A stretch of 64,000 nt of DNA from Aspidapion aeneum (taxonomy: Eukaryota; Arthropoda; Insecta; Coleoptera; Brentidae). The position numbers and the translations under genes were made by a program. This document shows, in pieces, positions 10,781 to 20,770 of the stretch. Positions within the stretch are counted from its first letter, which is position 1. Every line of letters begins with the position of its first letter. The notes beneath the pieces are model-generated. The model ran no database searches. It was not told where the DNA came from and was given only the letters and a program-made list of their open reading frames with translations. The stretch lies in assembly GCA_963576565.1 (NCBI GenBank), contig OY755045.1:2231477-2295476 (forward strand), written 5' to 3'.

Positions 10781-12618
10781 AACGACCAACGCGTATAACT
10801 CAAAAACCGCTTGGCCGATTTCAATGAAATTTGGTACCTAGGCTGGGTCTTGAGTCGAGATGGTCCCATTTAAAAATGAACAAATTCCACCGGACACAAA
10901 CCAAATAAAAGGGTAGGGGTAGATTTCAAAAATTAGAGTTTATGTGAAAATATGGCGTGTGTGATATCAAACGAAAGGTAATTGAGTCTGGAGTTAAACA
11001 AAATACATTTTAATTTATTTTAAAAAAAGGGTGGGGGTATATTTCAAAAATTAGAGTTAAAGTGAAAATATGGCGTGTGTGATATCAAACGAGAGGTAAT
11101 TGAGTCCCGAGTTTAACAAAATACATTTTAGTTTTTGTTTTTTTAAAGGGTGGGGGTGGATTTCAAAAATTTAAGTTTAAGTCAAAACATGGCTTGTGTG
11201 CTATCAAACAAAAGGTAATTTACTGTGGAGTTGAATAAAATATATTTCAGTTTTTAGTTATATTAGCTCACACGTACACTATAACTATAGTACCTAGTGT
11301 GAGCTTAGGGGCCCATATATTGGCAGAGTATTTTTCTGATTCTTAGAATAAGATGTTCCTCAATATTATACAGTTTGGTTAGAAGCTACAGGGTTTATAG
11401 ACTGCTTGCTGTGTTGAATGTGTGTAAGAGAGAAGTAATGGAGACAAAAATTAATTTTGAGCGGCGTCTTGAAATATGTTTCGCTGCTTTAGACTTGTAT
11501 TCGAGCTGGCGATAGGAAAGTAGAGGAATACATCGTGATCTCTCGTCTTCATGAAGTTTTGTGTACAGCGAAACAGGTGAGAAGTGGGTATTTGTTTCTC
11601 ACGCAAATTCTAGCTCAAACCATGCCGCGTATTACATTTAGCGTTCAGGAACAAGTACAGATGATTCAATGGTATTTCGGGAGAAACAGCTGTCAAGATG
11701 TGGGAAGTTTATTTGTTTTCGCGTTTGAGAGAAGAGATATTTCATGCCGTAGTACGTTCCAAAAAATAGTGACTATTTTTTTTTTATGAAACGTTTCCAA
11801 GGTGGCCTATTACAAGCTGGCCTCTGAGATCACCAGATTTGACACGCAATGATTTTTTTATGGGGCTATATACTTAGAATAAATAGTAGTGTCCAAACTG
11901 AATTTTATAACAGGATTGGATACTGTTTAGCACAGTGCGGTGGTATTTTTAAGAATTTTTTATTTTTTTTTATACTGGGATTTTTCCATCCATACTAGGA
12001 TCAATTGCCTAGTTTTTGGCAAAGTTTTTGCATCGAGAAATAGCTTTTAGAAATTACAATATACTATAGTATTAGTAGTTGTCAAATCAATCAATATAAA
12101 AGAATTTGCTTTTAAAACAGACCCCTCTCTTATTTGTTTCGCTGGGAAAGCCGCATACTTTAGCTTGTGGTAGATACGGCATCAAATATTATAAAAAAGA
12201 ACAAGCTTGAATAAAGGATTATACGTTTCGTAGTTATCGTCCAAATTTCCTATATTTTATGTACAACTACCCTCGATCGATTTTCCTTACAAACTATCGA
12301 AAAAAAAGATTGCCGCGCTAGGTGAAACAATCGGTGTCAGAAATTTCCTTTCTTTACTTTACCGGGTTGATTCTATAACTTGTCTTATCAGTATCACTAA
12401 TATTTGTCTCTTTCGTTACAGGTATCTTTGATGACGGTTCCTACAGAGGAGAAGGTTTGGATGAAGCCAAGTACAGAGACAATGGTGCTGGAGCATACCA
12501 AGGAGGTGCTGGCGCTGGGGCTGGTGCTGGATGGGGCAACCACAATAATAATAATGGTGGGTCTTCATTTGGGAAATCTAGTTCAAGTTCTGGTGGCTTC
12601 GCTGGATATAGATATTAA
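7495..12618 (+). CDS. RR-1 cuticular protein (CPR gene 1), six exons
   Basis: Predicted exons: 7,495-7,506; 8,248-8,377; 8,709-8,805; 9,466-9,623; 10,326-10,406; 12,422-12,618. They total 675 nt, 224 aa plus stop, with GT-AG introns and consistent phases (0,1,2,1,1). The signal peptide [18 protein letters not shown] is split by intron 1 after Gln4. Residues about 77-137 are an RR-1 extended Rebers-Riddiford chitin-binding domain: [33 protein letters not shown], then [13 protein letters not shown]. The C-terminus is Gly/Ala/Asn/Ser-rich, ending GYRY. CPR proteins are secreted and bind chitin in the cuticle. The start was chosen by the match to gene 2's promoter and first exon. Exon 3 could instead begin at 8,718 (GCAG acceptor), which is in frame and three residues shorter. 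Introns 3, 4 and 5 each hold a different transposon. The closest named orthologue cannot be told. Confidence 0.92.
8932..9308. mobile_element. MITE in intron 3 of CPR gene 1
   Basis: Terminal inverted repeats of about 36 bp: TGTAGAAACAAAATTTTGGA at the left and TCCAAAATTTTGTTTCTACA at the right, continuing into CTTTATTT/AAATAAAG. A second, shorter member with the same ends is at 21,057-21,205. There is no ORF. The target duplication is not clear. Confidence 0.8.
9875..10155. mobile_element. 281-bp TA-flanked MITE in intron 4
   Basis: The ends TAGGGACTTATTGCAATAA and TTATTGCAATAAGTCCCTA are perfect inverses, and the inverted similarity continues for about 55 bp (GCCAGGCAGTA, GTGCCGGGC, TTCTGACAG). 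If the flanking TA is the target duplication, the ends begin GGGACTTATT, as in Tc1/mariner-type MITEs. A partial copy begins at about 23,402 (TAGGGACTTATTGGGATAAA). Confidence 0.85.
10521..11330 (-). mobile_element. GTCT-bearing mini-me/Helentron-like element, copy 2
   Basis: Inverted copy of the element at 3,738-4,480, inside intron 5 of CPR gene 1. Reading left to right it has the AGCTCACAC...GTGTGAGCT hairpin, GGTGATCCTAATTTTTTCG, a 122-bp (CTGT)n tract, AACTCAAAAACCGCTTGGCC, three repeats of about 118 bp (AACGAAAGGTAATTGAGTC type at about 10,976, 11,093 and 11,211), the second hairpin and CCCATATATTGGCAGAGTA. Confidence 0.8.
10659..10780. repeat. (CTGT)n microsatellite, longest of four
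   Basis: About 122 bp of CTGT repeats with a few CTGC and GTAT interruptions, at the conserved internal position of the element. Its translations look like Cys/Leu/Ser/Val repeats and are not proteins. Confidence 0.97.
11440..11870 (+). pseudogene. Degenerate DNA-transposon transposase remnant (mariner-like)
   Basis: The frame from 11,622 encodes [20 protein letters not shown] and continues to STFQKIV, which resembles the N-terminal helix-turn-helix (DUF4817-type) found ahead of mariner-like transposases in insects. About 60 bp past its stop, 11,801-11,870 reads [14 protein letters not shown] before a frameshift, resembling the SPDLTPxDFFLWG block near the last catalytic Asp of that superfamily. 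The catalytic core between them is missing. It lies in intron 5 of CPR gene 1, next to the GTCT element. Family assignment is from memory of motifs; it is non-functional. Confidence 0.55.
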
Positions 12619-12809
12619 AAAATTTGATCAAGATTTTTTTTTCACAAAATTTAAGATTTGAGATTTGATTTTAATAAGGATTTGACTTTTGTTTAAAATA
12701 GATTAGAAACAAAATGTGGCCAGTATAGATTTTAAAAAAAAGAGTGAATAATTTATTTTAGATTAGTTTGTACATTTGTCTGTATATTTAAAAAAAATGC
12801 AATGGTGTA

Positions 12810-12815
12810 AATAAA
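12810..12815 (+). terminator. Poly(A) signal of CPR gene 1
   Basis: AATAAA followed by TGCACG, about 190 bp after the stop codon at 12,616-12,618. It is the best-placed canonical signal. Confidence 0.65.
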
Positions 12816-12879
12816 TGCACGTTTTAAAAATATTAGATTTGTTTTTTTCTTAAACTATAAATTTCATTAAAAAATAAAT

Positions 12880-13312
12880 GGATCCATGACGCATCTAAAG
12901 TGAAGCCAAGATATATCAGCCTTGAAAACAGTTTTTTGCAAATATTTCAGAAACTAAAGCTCCTACAATGTTTTTGGTTATAACACAAATTATTGAGCAA
13001 GCTATAGTCTACTATATTATGAAAACCGCATAGTGTTCCATTAAAAAGTTATTAATGGATTTTGACCAAAATCTAACCAGCTCGTAAGAGAGTCGAACAT
13101 TATTATTATTATACCTCAAAATTTTATGAAAATCGGTTAAGCGGTTTAGGAGCTATCTTATTACGGACATAAATATCACACACACACACACACACACACC
13201 TACACATACACAATAACACAATTTCGGCGTTATCCGAAAAAAAAAATTGCTTTGAAAATAATACCTTCTCTAGCCATTGCTACGCGGGCTAAGAAGGTAA
13301 AAATTATAAAGA
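12880..13312 (+). repeat. Dispersed repeat R2, long copy with (CA)n
   Basis: Contains TATATCAGCCTTGAAAACAG, TTTTTGGTTATAACACAAAT, AAATCGGTTAAGCGGTTTAG and GAGCTATCTTATTACGGACA, a CA microsatellite at about 13,179-13,199, and ends with CTCTAGCCATTGCTACGCGG followed by AAGAAGGTAAAAATT. The same end occurs at 30,165-30,210. Related fragments are at 4,490-5,510, 13,516-14,050 and around 21,260/22,645. Confidence 0.65.
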
Positions 13313-13541
13313 GGTTGTCAAGAGCGTTTAAAATGTTTAACCTTTTTTATGAATATCGTTAACCTAATACTAGGAAAATTATAATTATTGATGAAAATAT
13401 AAAAGTAACCCTTTTTATCTTAAGACTACATTTCGTTAAGGAATAAAAAAATCCTTTTTATCAGGAGATTTCTGTAAATTCATAAATAAAACATAAATGT
13501 ATCCATGACGGACCTAATACCTTCCTAGCTAGCCTATTAGC

Positions 13542-13877
13542 CATAGACAGTCGAACCTCTCTAACTCGAACCTCCATAACTCGAACCTCTCTATAACTCG
13601 AACCTTTTAAGTGGTCCCTGCACATTTTTATATGTATTTTAACCTCTTTAATTCGAATTTCTATAACTCGAACTCTTCATAACTCGAACTACGTAATTAC
13701 GTACAGTCGAACCTCTATAAATCGAACTCAAAGGGACCACCAAAATAGTTCGAGTTATGGAGAGTTCGAGTTATAGAAATTCAAATTAAAGAGGTTAAAA
13801 TACATATAAAAAGTGCAGGGACCACTTAAAAGGTTCGAGTTATAGAGGTTCGAGTTAGAGAGGTTCGACTGTATATG
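13542..13877. mobile_element. 336-bp foldback MITE with 8-bp target duplication
   Basis: Both ends begin CATA[G/T]ACAGTCGAACC when read inward, and the arms remain inverted copies for about 150 bp (TAACTCGAACCT, TTTTAAGTGGTCCCTGCAC, ATATGTATTTTAACCTCTTT). It is flanked by CTATTAGC at 13,534-13,541 and 13,878-13,885. Other copies of the host repeat have one such site (CTAGC..ATTAGCACAC), which supports a true duplication. CAGTCGAACCTCTATAACTCGAA-type ends are usual in pogo/Tigger elements, which duplicate TA rather than 8 bp, so the superfamily is uncertain. Confidence 0.85.
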
Positions 13878-14052
13878 CTATTAGCACACTTCATAGTCAT
13901 GATATAATAGCTTTAAAAGCAGTTCTTTGTAAATATCTCAGACACTAAAGCATCTACGAAGTTTTTGGTTATAACACACATTATTGAGCAAAATGCAGTC
14001 TACTATATTCCGAAAACCGCATAGTAATGCGATGCTTCATTAAAAAGTTAGT

Positions 14053-17030
14053 AACTTGGTGCTTTTGTTGATAAACTTTGTAGTTTTTGAAATATGAATT
14101 TTCAGTTTGGCCTTTTTGGCTTTATCGGGATTCACTACCGTAAAATTCACTAAATGACGTCTTTTCGAATCCTAAATTGGGGTGTGGCAAAATACTGCAA
14201 CTTGGTGCTTTTGATGATAAACTGTATATCTTTTGAATTTTTTTTTAAGTTTGGCCATTTTGGTCTGTTGACAATTCCCTACTCTAAAATTCGCTAAATG
14301 AAGTTTTTGTATCATAAATCAGGGTGAGTTTTTTCGCATCTCTACGGCTGCACTATACTGCAACTCGGTGGTTTTGTTGATAAACTGTATAGTTTTTGAA
14401 ATAGGAATTTTTAAAGTTTGGCCATTTTGATCGTATGAGATTCCCCACCCTAAAATTCGTTAAATGACGTTTTTCCAAATCTTAACTTAGAGTATGGTTT
14501 CTTCGCATCTCTATGGCCCCACCATACTTTAACTCAGTGCTTTTGTTAATAAACCGTATAGTTTTTAAAATATGCACTTTTAAAGTTTGGCCATTTTGGT
14601 CTTATGGGATTCCCTACCCTAAAATTCGCTAAATGACGTTTTTCCGAATCTTAACTTAGGGTGTAGTTTTTTCGCATCTCTATGGCCCCACCATACTGCA
14701 ACTCGGTGTTTTTGTTAATAAACCGTATAGTTTTTAAAATATGAATTTTTAAAGTTTGGCCATTATGGGATTCCCTACCCTTAAATTCGCTAAATGTCGT
14801 TTTTCCGAATCTTAACTTAGGTTGTGGTTTTTTCGCATCTCTATGTCCCCACCATACTTCAACTCAGTGCTTTTGTTAATAAACCGTATAGTGTTTAAAA
14901 TATGCAGTTTTAAAGTTCGGCCATTTTGGTCTTATGGAATTCCCTACCCTAAAATTCGCTAAATGACGTTTTTCCGAATCTTAACTTAGGGTGTGGTTTT
15001 TTCGCATCTCTATGGCCTCACCATACTGCAACTCGGTGCTTTTGTTAATAAACCGTATAGTTTTTAAAATATGAATTTTTAAAGTTTGGCCATTTTGGTC
15101 TTATGGGATTCCCTACCATAAATTCGCTAAATGACGTTTTTCCGAATCTTAACTTAGGGTGTAGTTTTTTCGCATCTCTATGGCCCCACCATACTGCAAC
15201 TCGGTGCTTTTGTTAATAAACCGTATAGTTTTTAAAAAATGAATTTTTAAAGTTTGGCCATTTTAGTCTTATGGGATTTCCTACCCTAAAATTCGCTAAA
15301 TGACGTTTTTCCGAATCTTAACTTAGGGTGTGGTTTTTTCGCATCTCTATGGCCCCACCATACTGCAACTCGGTGCTTTTGTTAATAAACCGTATAGTTT
15401 TTAAAAAATGAATTATTAAAGTTTGGCCATTTTAGTCTTATGGGATTCCCTACCCTAAAATTCGCTAAATGACGTTTTTCCGAATCTTAACTTAGGGTGT
15501 GGTTTTTTCGCATCTCTATGGCCCCACCATACTGCAACTCGGTGCTTTTGTTAATAAACCGTATAGTTTTTAAAATATGAATTTTTAAAGTTTGGCCATT
15601 TTGGTCTTATGGGATTTCCTACCCTAAAAGTCGCTAAATGACGTTTTTCCGAATCTTAACATAGAGTGCGGTTTATTCGCATTTCTATGGCCCCACCATA
15701 CTGCAACTCGGTGCTTTTGTTAATAAACCGTATAGTTTTTAAAATATGCATTTTTAAAGTTTGGTCATTTTGGTCTTATGGGATTCCCTACCCTAAAATT
15801 CGCTAAATGACGTTTTTCCGAATCTTAACTTAGGGTGTGGTTTTTTCGCATCTCCATTAGCCCCACCATACTGCAACTCGGTGCTTTTGTTAATAAACCG
15901 TATAGTTTTTAAAATATGAATTTTTAAAGTTTGGCCATTTTGGTCTTATGGGATTCCCTACCCTAAAATTCGCTAAATGACGTTTTTCCGAATCTTAACT
16001 TAGGGTGTGGTTTTTTCGCATCTCTATGTCCCCACCATACTGCAACTCGGTGCTTTTGTTAATAAACCGTATAGTTTTTAAAATATGCATTTTTAAAGTT
16101 TGGTCATTTTGGTCTTATGGGATTCCCTACCCTAAAATTCGCTAAATGACGTTTTTCCGAATCTTAACTTAGGGTGTGGTTTTTTCGCATCTCTATGTCC
16201 CCACCATATTGCAACTCGGTGCTTTTGTTAATAAACTGTATAGTTTTTAAAATATGAATTTTTAAAGTTTGGCCATTTTGGTCTTATGGGATTCCCTACC
16301 CTAAAATTCGCTAAATGACGTTTTTCCGAATCTTAACTTAGGGTGTGGTTTTTTCGCATCTCTATGTCCCCACCATACTGCAACTCGGTGCTTTTGTTAA
16401 TAAACCGTATAGTTTTTAAAATATGAATTTTTAAAGTTTGGCCATTTTGGTCTTATGGGATTCCCTCCCCTAAAATTCGCTAATTGACGTTTTTCCGAAT
16501 CTTAACTTAGGGTGTGGTTTTTTCGCATCTCTATGTCCCCACCATACTGCAACTCGGTGCTTTTGTTAATAAACCGTATAGTTTTTAAAATATGAATTTT
16601 TAAAGTTTGGCCATTTTGGTCTTATGGGATTCCCTCCCCTAAAATTCGCTAATTGACGTTTTTCCGAATCTTAACTTAGGGTGTGGTTTTTTCGCATCTC
16701 TATGGCCCCACCATACTGCAACTCGATGCTTTTGTTAATAAACCGTCTAGTTTTTAAAATATGAATTTTTAAAGTTTGGCCATTTTGGTCTTATGGGATT
16801 CCCTACCCTAAAATTCGCTAAATGACGTTTTTCCGAATCTTAACTTAGGGTGTGGTTTTTTCGCATCTCTATGTCCCCACCATACTGCAACTCGGTGCTT
16901 TTGTTAATAAACCGTATAGTTTTTAAAATATGAATTTTTAAAGTTTGGCCATTTTGGTCTTATTGGATTCCCTACCCTAAAATTCGCTAAATGACGTTTT
17001 TCGGCAACTCGGTGTTTTTGTCGATAAAAT
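14053..17030 (+). repeat. 169-bp satellite array, about 18 monomers
   Basis: The anchor ACTCGGTGCTTTTGTTAATA recurs at 14,701, 14,862, 15,031, 15,199, 15,368, 15,538, 15,706, 15,876, 16,045, 16,214, 16,383, 16,552, 16,721 and 16,890, mostly 168-170 bp apart; diverged anchors are at 14,053, 14,200, 14,363 and 14,532, and a truncated unit ends at 17,007. Each monomer holds AACCGTATAGTTTTTAAAAT, AAGTTTGGCCATTTTGGTC and AAATGACGTTTTTCCGAATC. Left units are diverged and right units nearly identical. Some variants (GCATTTTTAAAGTTTGGTC at 15,746 and 16,088) recur two units apart. No ORF. Confidence 0.97.
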
Positions 17031-17414
17031 TTAGGGCCACATAGACCCTAAAAATCCTAAAAATTTACCAAAATTTTAGTGCAAGTAATAAAAAATTATA
17101 CAATGCTGAAAACTGGTTCTGCGGTTCTGAAAAACGAAATGCTTTTTTTTTTGCTTTATTTGTATTATTATGAACAATCCACGAAGTGATCCTGCGTGGG
17201 TGGCAAAGTGAATGTGTGATATCAAGCATTTTAGTGCAAAGTGAAAGACACAAAGTAAGTGGTACTTATTAAAATAACCCCATAAAATTTTTTATGCTAG
17301 GCAAGACTGATATTAGGTGCCAATTGAATAGTGCCTATAGGCAAAACATTACCGAACATAATGAAAATGTGGCAAAAAATAGACATATACTTAGTAGGTT
17401 AATAGACTGTTTAA

Positions 17415-18479
17415 CCCTTAGCTGGTATCGTTCTTTCCAGCAACGCAACTGGTATCGTGGGGTGTTTCAACACCCCATTTTTCTAAAAAAACTTTTGAAG
17501 ACAAACAATTTTTTTTCAAGAAAAATTTATTTTCTAAGGTACAACAACGTTTAGAGAAGCTAAAAAACGTAAAAATCAACATTTTACACTAAAAATTAGA
17601 AATAAAAAAAAATGTTTTATTCAAGGACCACCTTTTCAGAAATAAAAAACATACTGTTACTTATTTTCAAACAACTTTGTACTGGAGTGAAACTTTCTAG
17701 ATCTTTCTTGTAGACTTCCCCCTGAACGTCCATTCTCAGTTTCTGAAACAAAAAACAAAAATTTTATTTAATAGCAAAAATTCTGACAGGGGTGTTTTTT
17801 TCTGTATTTTTAGCTCACACGTATAATATAACATAGGTATAGTGCAAGTGCAACAAACCAACCCTCATAACTTGAAAACTACTGAGGAAATTTGGTAGAT
17901 GAGCTGGGTTTAGGTGCCAGATGGTTCTATTTGAAAATGAATGAAGTCAACCTCATATCCGCAAAAAACGGGGGTGGGGGTAATTTTCAAAACTTGTCAA
18001 AATATGGCTTGTGCAGTTCAAAAAAGTACATTTTATTTTCTAATACTCAGTGGCAATAAAATTGGAGGGGTAAATCAATAATTTTTTAGCAGATTCTTTT
18101 TTTGTCAAATAAGTAATAGTTTTTGAATAAAAATTACCTGTTTGTGCAATCCAAGCACTCCACTACTTGTCTGGAATGATCTCTGCAGACTGGAGTCGCA
18201 TCTTCCATATCTGTATCTCCAAACTTCTCGGTTATTCTCTCCAATTCAGCTTGGCTCAATATTCGGCGATTCATTATTCAAGTCTCTAGATTTCAATTCA
18301 CCGTAACTGGCCCCCCTTTTTTTCAATAACTGTCCATTTTTTATGTAAAAAATAAGCGGTATTCTCAGGACGCCGTCATTTTAGGAGAATACATAGAATA
18401 CAAGTTGATTGAAAGTATGTTGAAATATTAAAAATATCATCAGTGGGGTGTCGAAACACCCCACGACCCCAGTTAAGGG
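17415..18479 (-). mobile_element. piggyBac-like non-autonomous element, TTAA sites
   Basis: Length 1,065 bp, flanked by TTAA at 17,411-17,414 and 18,480-18,483. The ends read inward are CCCTTAGCTGG and CCCTTAACTGG, and both carry a subterminal TCGTGGGGTGTTTC[A/G]ACACCCC. TTAA duplication and CCC-starting ends are diagnostic of piggyBac. On the minus strand 18,274-18,138 encodes MNRRILSQAELERITEKFGD and about 25 more residues up to a CAG/GTAATT donor-like site, which resembles the N-terminus of piggyBac transposases; a TTTTGTTTCAG acceptor-like site follows near 17,750, but the joined frame stops at once. The core DDD domain is absent. A diverged AGCTCACAC-family fragment (17,812-18,060) lies inside. 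Confidence 0.85.
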
Positions 18480-18593
18480 TTAAAATTCTGTGGGATTTTT
18501 GAGGTTGCTCCACGGGGCCATGATGAGTCTGAAACTGGTGCTAATCCCAGCACTTTACTCATGTAAAAGAAGGGCGAATAGACTTTATCTATA

Positions 18594-19188
18594 TCCAAGG
18601 CCAACACAAAAATAGAGGCCACGACCCTGAAAACATCAGCTGTTCTCCCGGGGCTGAATTTTACATTGGGTCTTATGGGAGGTCAGAGGTTTTTTTATGG
18701 TATTTTCAAAATGGCACTACAGATTTCCGCAAAATTTCAGTGAAATATTCTCAGACACCATCCCGATATTTCACCAAATGTTTGTAAGATAGCAACATGA
18801 TTAAAAGGTTAAAATCTTCAAGATTTAGCATTCCTTATTTTGAATTCAAATTACCCGCCATGTACCAAATGCCAACTGTTATATTTGACATGTATTTGAC
18901 TTTGTCATCTGTGATTGTCTTAATTTTTGTGTGAGCTAATGAAGCGGCTATGAAAAATTAAGGATTACTATGCATTTAAAAAAAATTGTTCTGCCAGAAT
19001 AAAGTAAAAACAATCTCAAAAATGACTTTATTTAAAAAAAAATCAAATATTCATGAACCGTCATTCCAACTTCAATTTTTTAAAGACAATCAGCTGTGTC
19101 GTAACGTGACCATCAAAAAAAAATCAGACCCGGATGTGACGTCAAGAAAGTGGAGGATCGTGGCCCGTCCGTTTTGATAGCCCTGCTA
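18594..19188. mobile_element. TA-flanked DNA element with imperfect TIRs
   Basis: Inserted in repeat R1 at CTTTATCTATA. Ends read inward: CCAAGGCCAACACAAAAAT then GAGGCCACGACCC, against CAGGGCTATCAAAACGGAC then GGCCACGATCC. Flanking TATA appears once in the empty copy, so the duplication is TA or TATA. No transposase was seen. TA duplication suggests a Tc1/mariner-type MITE. Confidence 0.72.
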
Positions 19189-19337
19189 TAACCAAATAAA
19201 CTAAAAACTACACCTAGCAGTAGCTGCTTGTTTGTCAAAATCCTAAAAAAAAAGTTTAGGTAACTTTTTTCTTTTTTCCATGCAATATAAATTTCTGCCC
19301 CCCCCCCCCCAATTTATAACGTCACTAGCCGTCACTG

Positions 19338-19706
19338 GTACCAAATTGCACTATTGACCTAAAATACGGGTGAGGTTAACAAAATTAATAACAAAATAAT
19401 AACACGACTTAAACATGTATTATATTATTATATAATCTTAAAATATACCATATATGGCACAAACACATATACCTATCTAAATTTACCATACCCGGGCATT
19501 GATGAGTAAAAATATAAAATTAAAAAAATTATTGATGTACGGAGATGTTTGACTGTTGTTGCAATTTTGTAACACAAATTACAGGCTTCAAAAGAATTAA
19601 TTCTGTCAGGGCAGGACCAAGACATCTTTATGCGCAAAAAATTTAATAAAGATACAAAACGTTGCAAAAGAGAATACTTGTAATATTTGTCGAGACTTTT
19701 ATATCA
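19338..19706. other. AT-rich spacer, no feature seen
   Basis: The 64-codon minus-strand open frame here has no recognisable motif. Nothing else was found. Confidence 0.45.
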
Positions 19707-20083
19707 TTTCATGTAAAAAAAAACAAACTTCTTTATGTTCAGAATAGCCAGGTAGTTTTTTAAAGTCTTTATTTTCCCACAGTCTGTTTAATAAATTGCG
19801 GCTAAATGTTTAATAAATTAAACAGACTGTGGGAAAATAAAGACTTTAAAAAACTATCTGGCTATTCTATAACAATCCCACATAATGGATACCCTGGAAG
19901 ATCTCTTTATGTTCAATTTAGCATTGTGCCTAAGAGTCATTTGCAGCCGTAATAGTCAAGTTTACAGAAACATTTCCAAACTAGTAGGAACCTTCCATTT
20001 TAAAATTTGTATTGAAGAACTTGGCTTTACTTTTATCTCAATTCTTTTTAGGGAATGCCATTTTCGCGTACTTGGGAATATTG
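19707..20083 (+). mobile_element. Foldback MITE F1, interrupted copy
   Basis: The right arm is intact (CATTTCCAAACTAGTAGGAA, TTTACTTTTATCTCAATTC, TTTTCGCGTACTTGG). The left arm is reduced to TTTCATGTAAAAAA plus AACTTCTTTATGTTC. The centre AATTTAGCATTGTGCCTAAG matches the copy at 26,110-26,471. A hairpin element occupies 19,741-19,903. Confidence 0.8.
19741..19903. mobile_element. Hairpin MITE with 11-bp target duplication
   Basis: The first 128 bp (19,741-19,868) form an almost perfect hairpin: about 57-bp arms from AGAATAGCCAGGTAG to CTATCTGGCTATTCT with AAGACTTTAAAAAACTA inside. The insertion is flanked by TCTTTATGTTC at 19,730-19,740 and 19,904-19,914, which occurs once in the full F1 copy at 26,297-26,307 (inverted). 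Target duplications of 9-11 bp are typical of Mutator-like elements; that is inference. Confidence 0.75.
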
Positions 20084-20095
20084 TTTAAAAGTTTT

Positions 20096-20770
20096 GCAAT
20101 GCCTTATTTAAAATTTGGAGGATTTTTTCCCATGGTTTTATCATAGATTCTATCAATCTTCCAAAGCTCAGCTCTCCAACGTGCTGGAAGTGGGCAATGT
20201 AACTTTTACATAACTTTACATTTATAGGGCAGGAGAGTAAAGAGTAAATTAAAATTTTGGGGTTTTTTAATTTTTTCCCATGGTTTTATCATAGTTCAAA
20301 GCTCAGCTCTCTAGCGTTTCTGGAAATGGGCAATGTTACTTTTATATAAATTAACATTTATAGGAGGGGGAATTAAATTAAAATGTTGGTATTTTTAAAT
20401 TTTTTCCTACAGTTTTATCACAGTGCCTTTCAGTCTTAAGAAGCTCAGCTCTCTAGCGTTTCTGGAAGTGGACAGTGTTACTTTTACATAACTTTACATT
20501 TATAGCGGAGGGACGTAAATTATAATTCTGGGGTTTTTAAATTTTTTCTATAGTTGTATCATAGTTCCTATCAGTCTACCAAAGCTCAGCTCTTTAGCGT
20601 TTCTGGAAGTGGGCAATGTTCCTTTTACATAACTTTATATGTATAGGGAGAAGAGTAAATTAGAATTTTGGGGTTTTTGATTTTTTCCAGGGGTTTGATC
20701 ATAATTTCTATTAGTCTGCCAAATTTCAGCTTTGTAGCATGTCTGGAAGTGCACTAGAATTTTGATGATC
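20096..20770 (+). repeat. 141-bp tandem repeat, about 4.7 units
   Basis: The anchor AGCTCAGCTCT occurs at 20,165, 20,300, 20,442 and 20,583, with a diverged ATTTCAGCTTT at 20,723 (intervals 135-142 bp). Each unit holds CCATGGTTTTATCATAG-like, GGAAGTGGGCAATGT and CATAACTTTACATTTATAGG. Units are clearly diverged, so the array is old. Confidence 0.92.

Larger units (their letters stand above)
17056..19337 (-). repeat. Dispersed repeat R1, copy interrupted by two transposons
   Basis: Inverted paralogue of 1,071-1,635. Its pieces are 17,056-17,414, 18,480-18,593 and 19,189-19,337, separated by a TTAA-flanked and a TA-flanked insertion. Joined in order they follow the uninterrupted copy, down to the poly-C tract (about 19,301-19,310) and GTCACTG end. 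Confidence 0.8.

Noticed and set aside
14053..17030. Coding repeat protein in the 169-bp array
   Set aside because: 169 is not a multiple of three and all frames are broken by stops.
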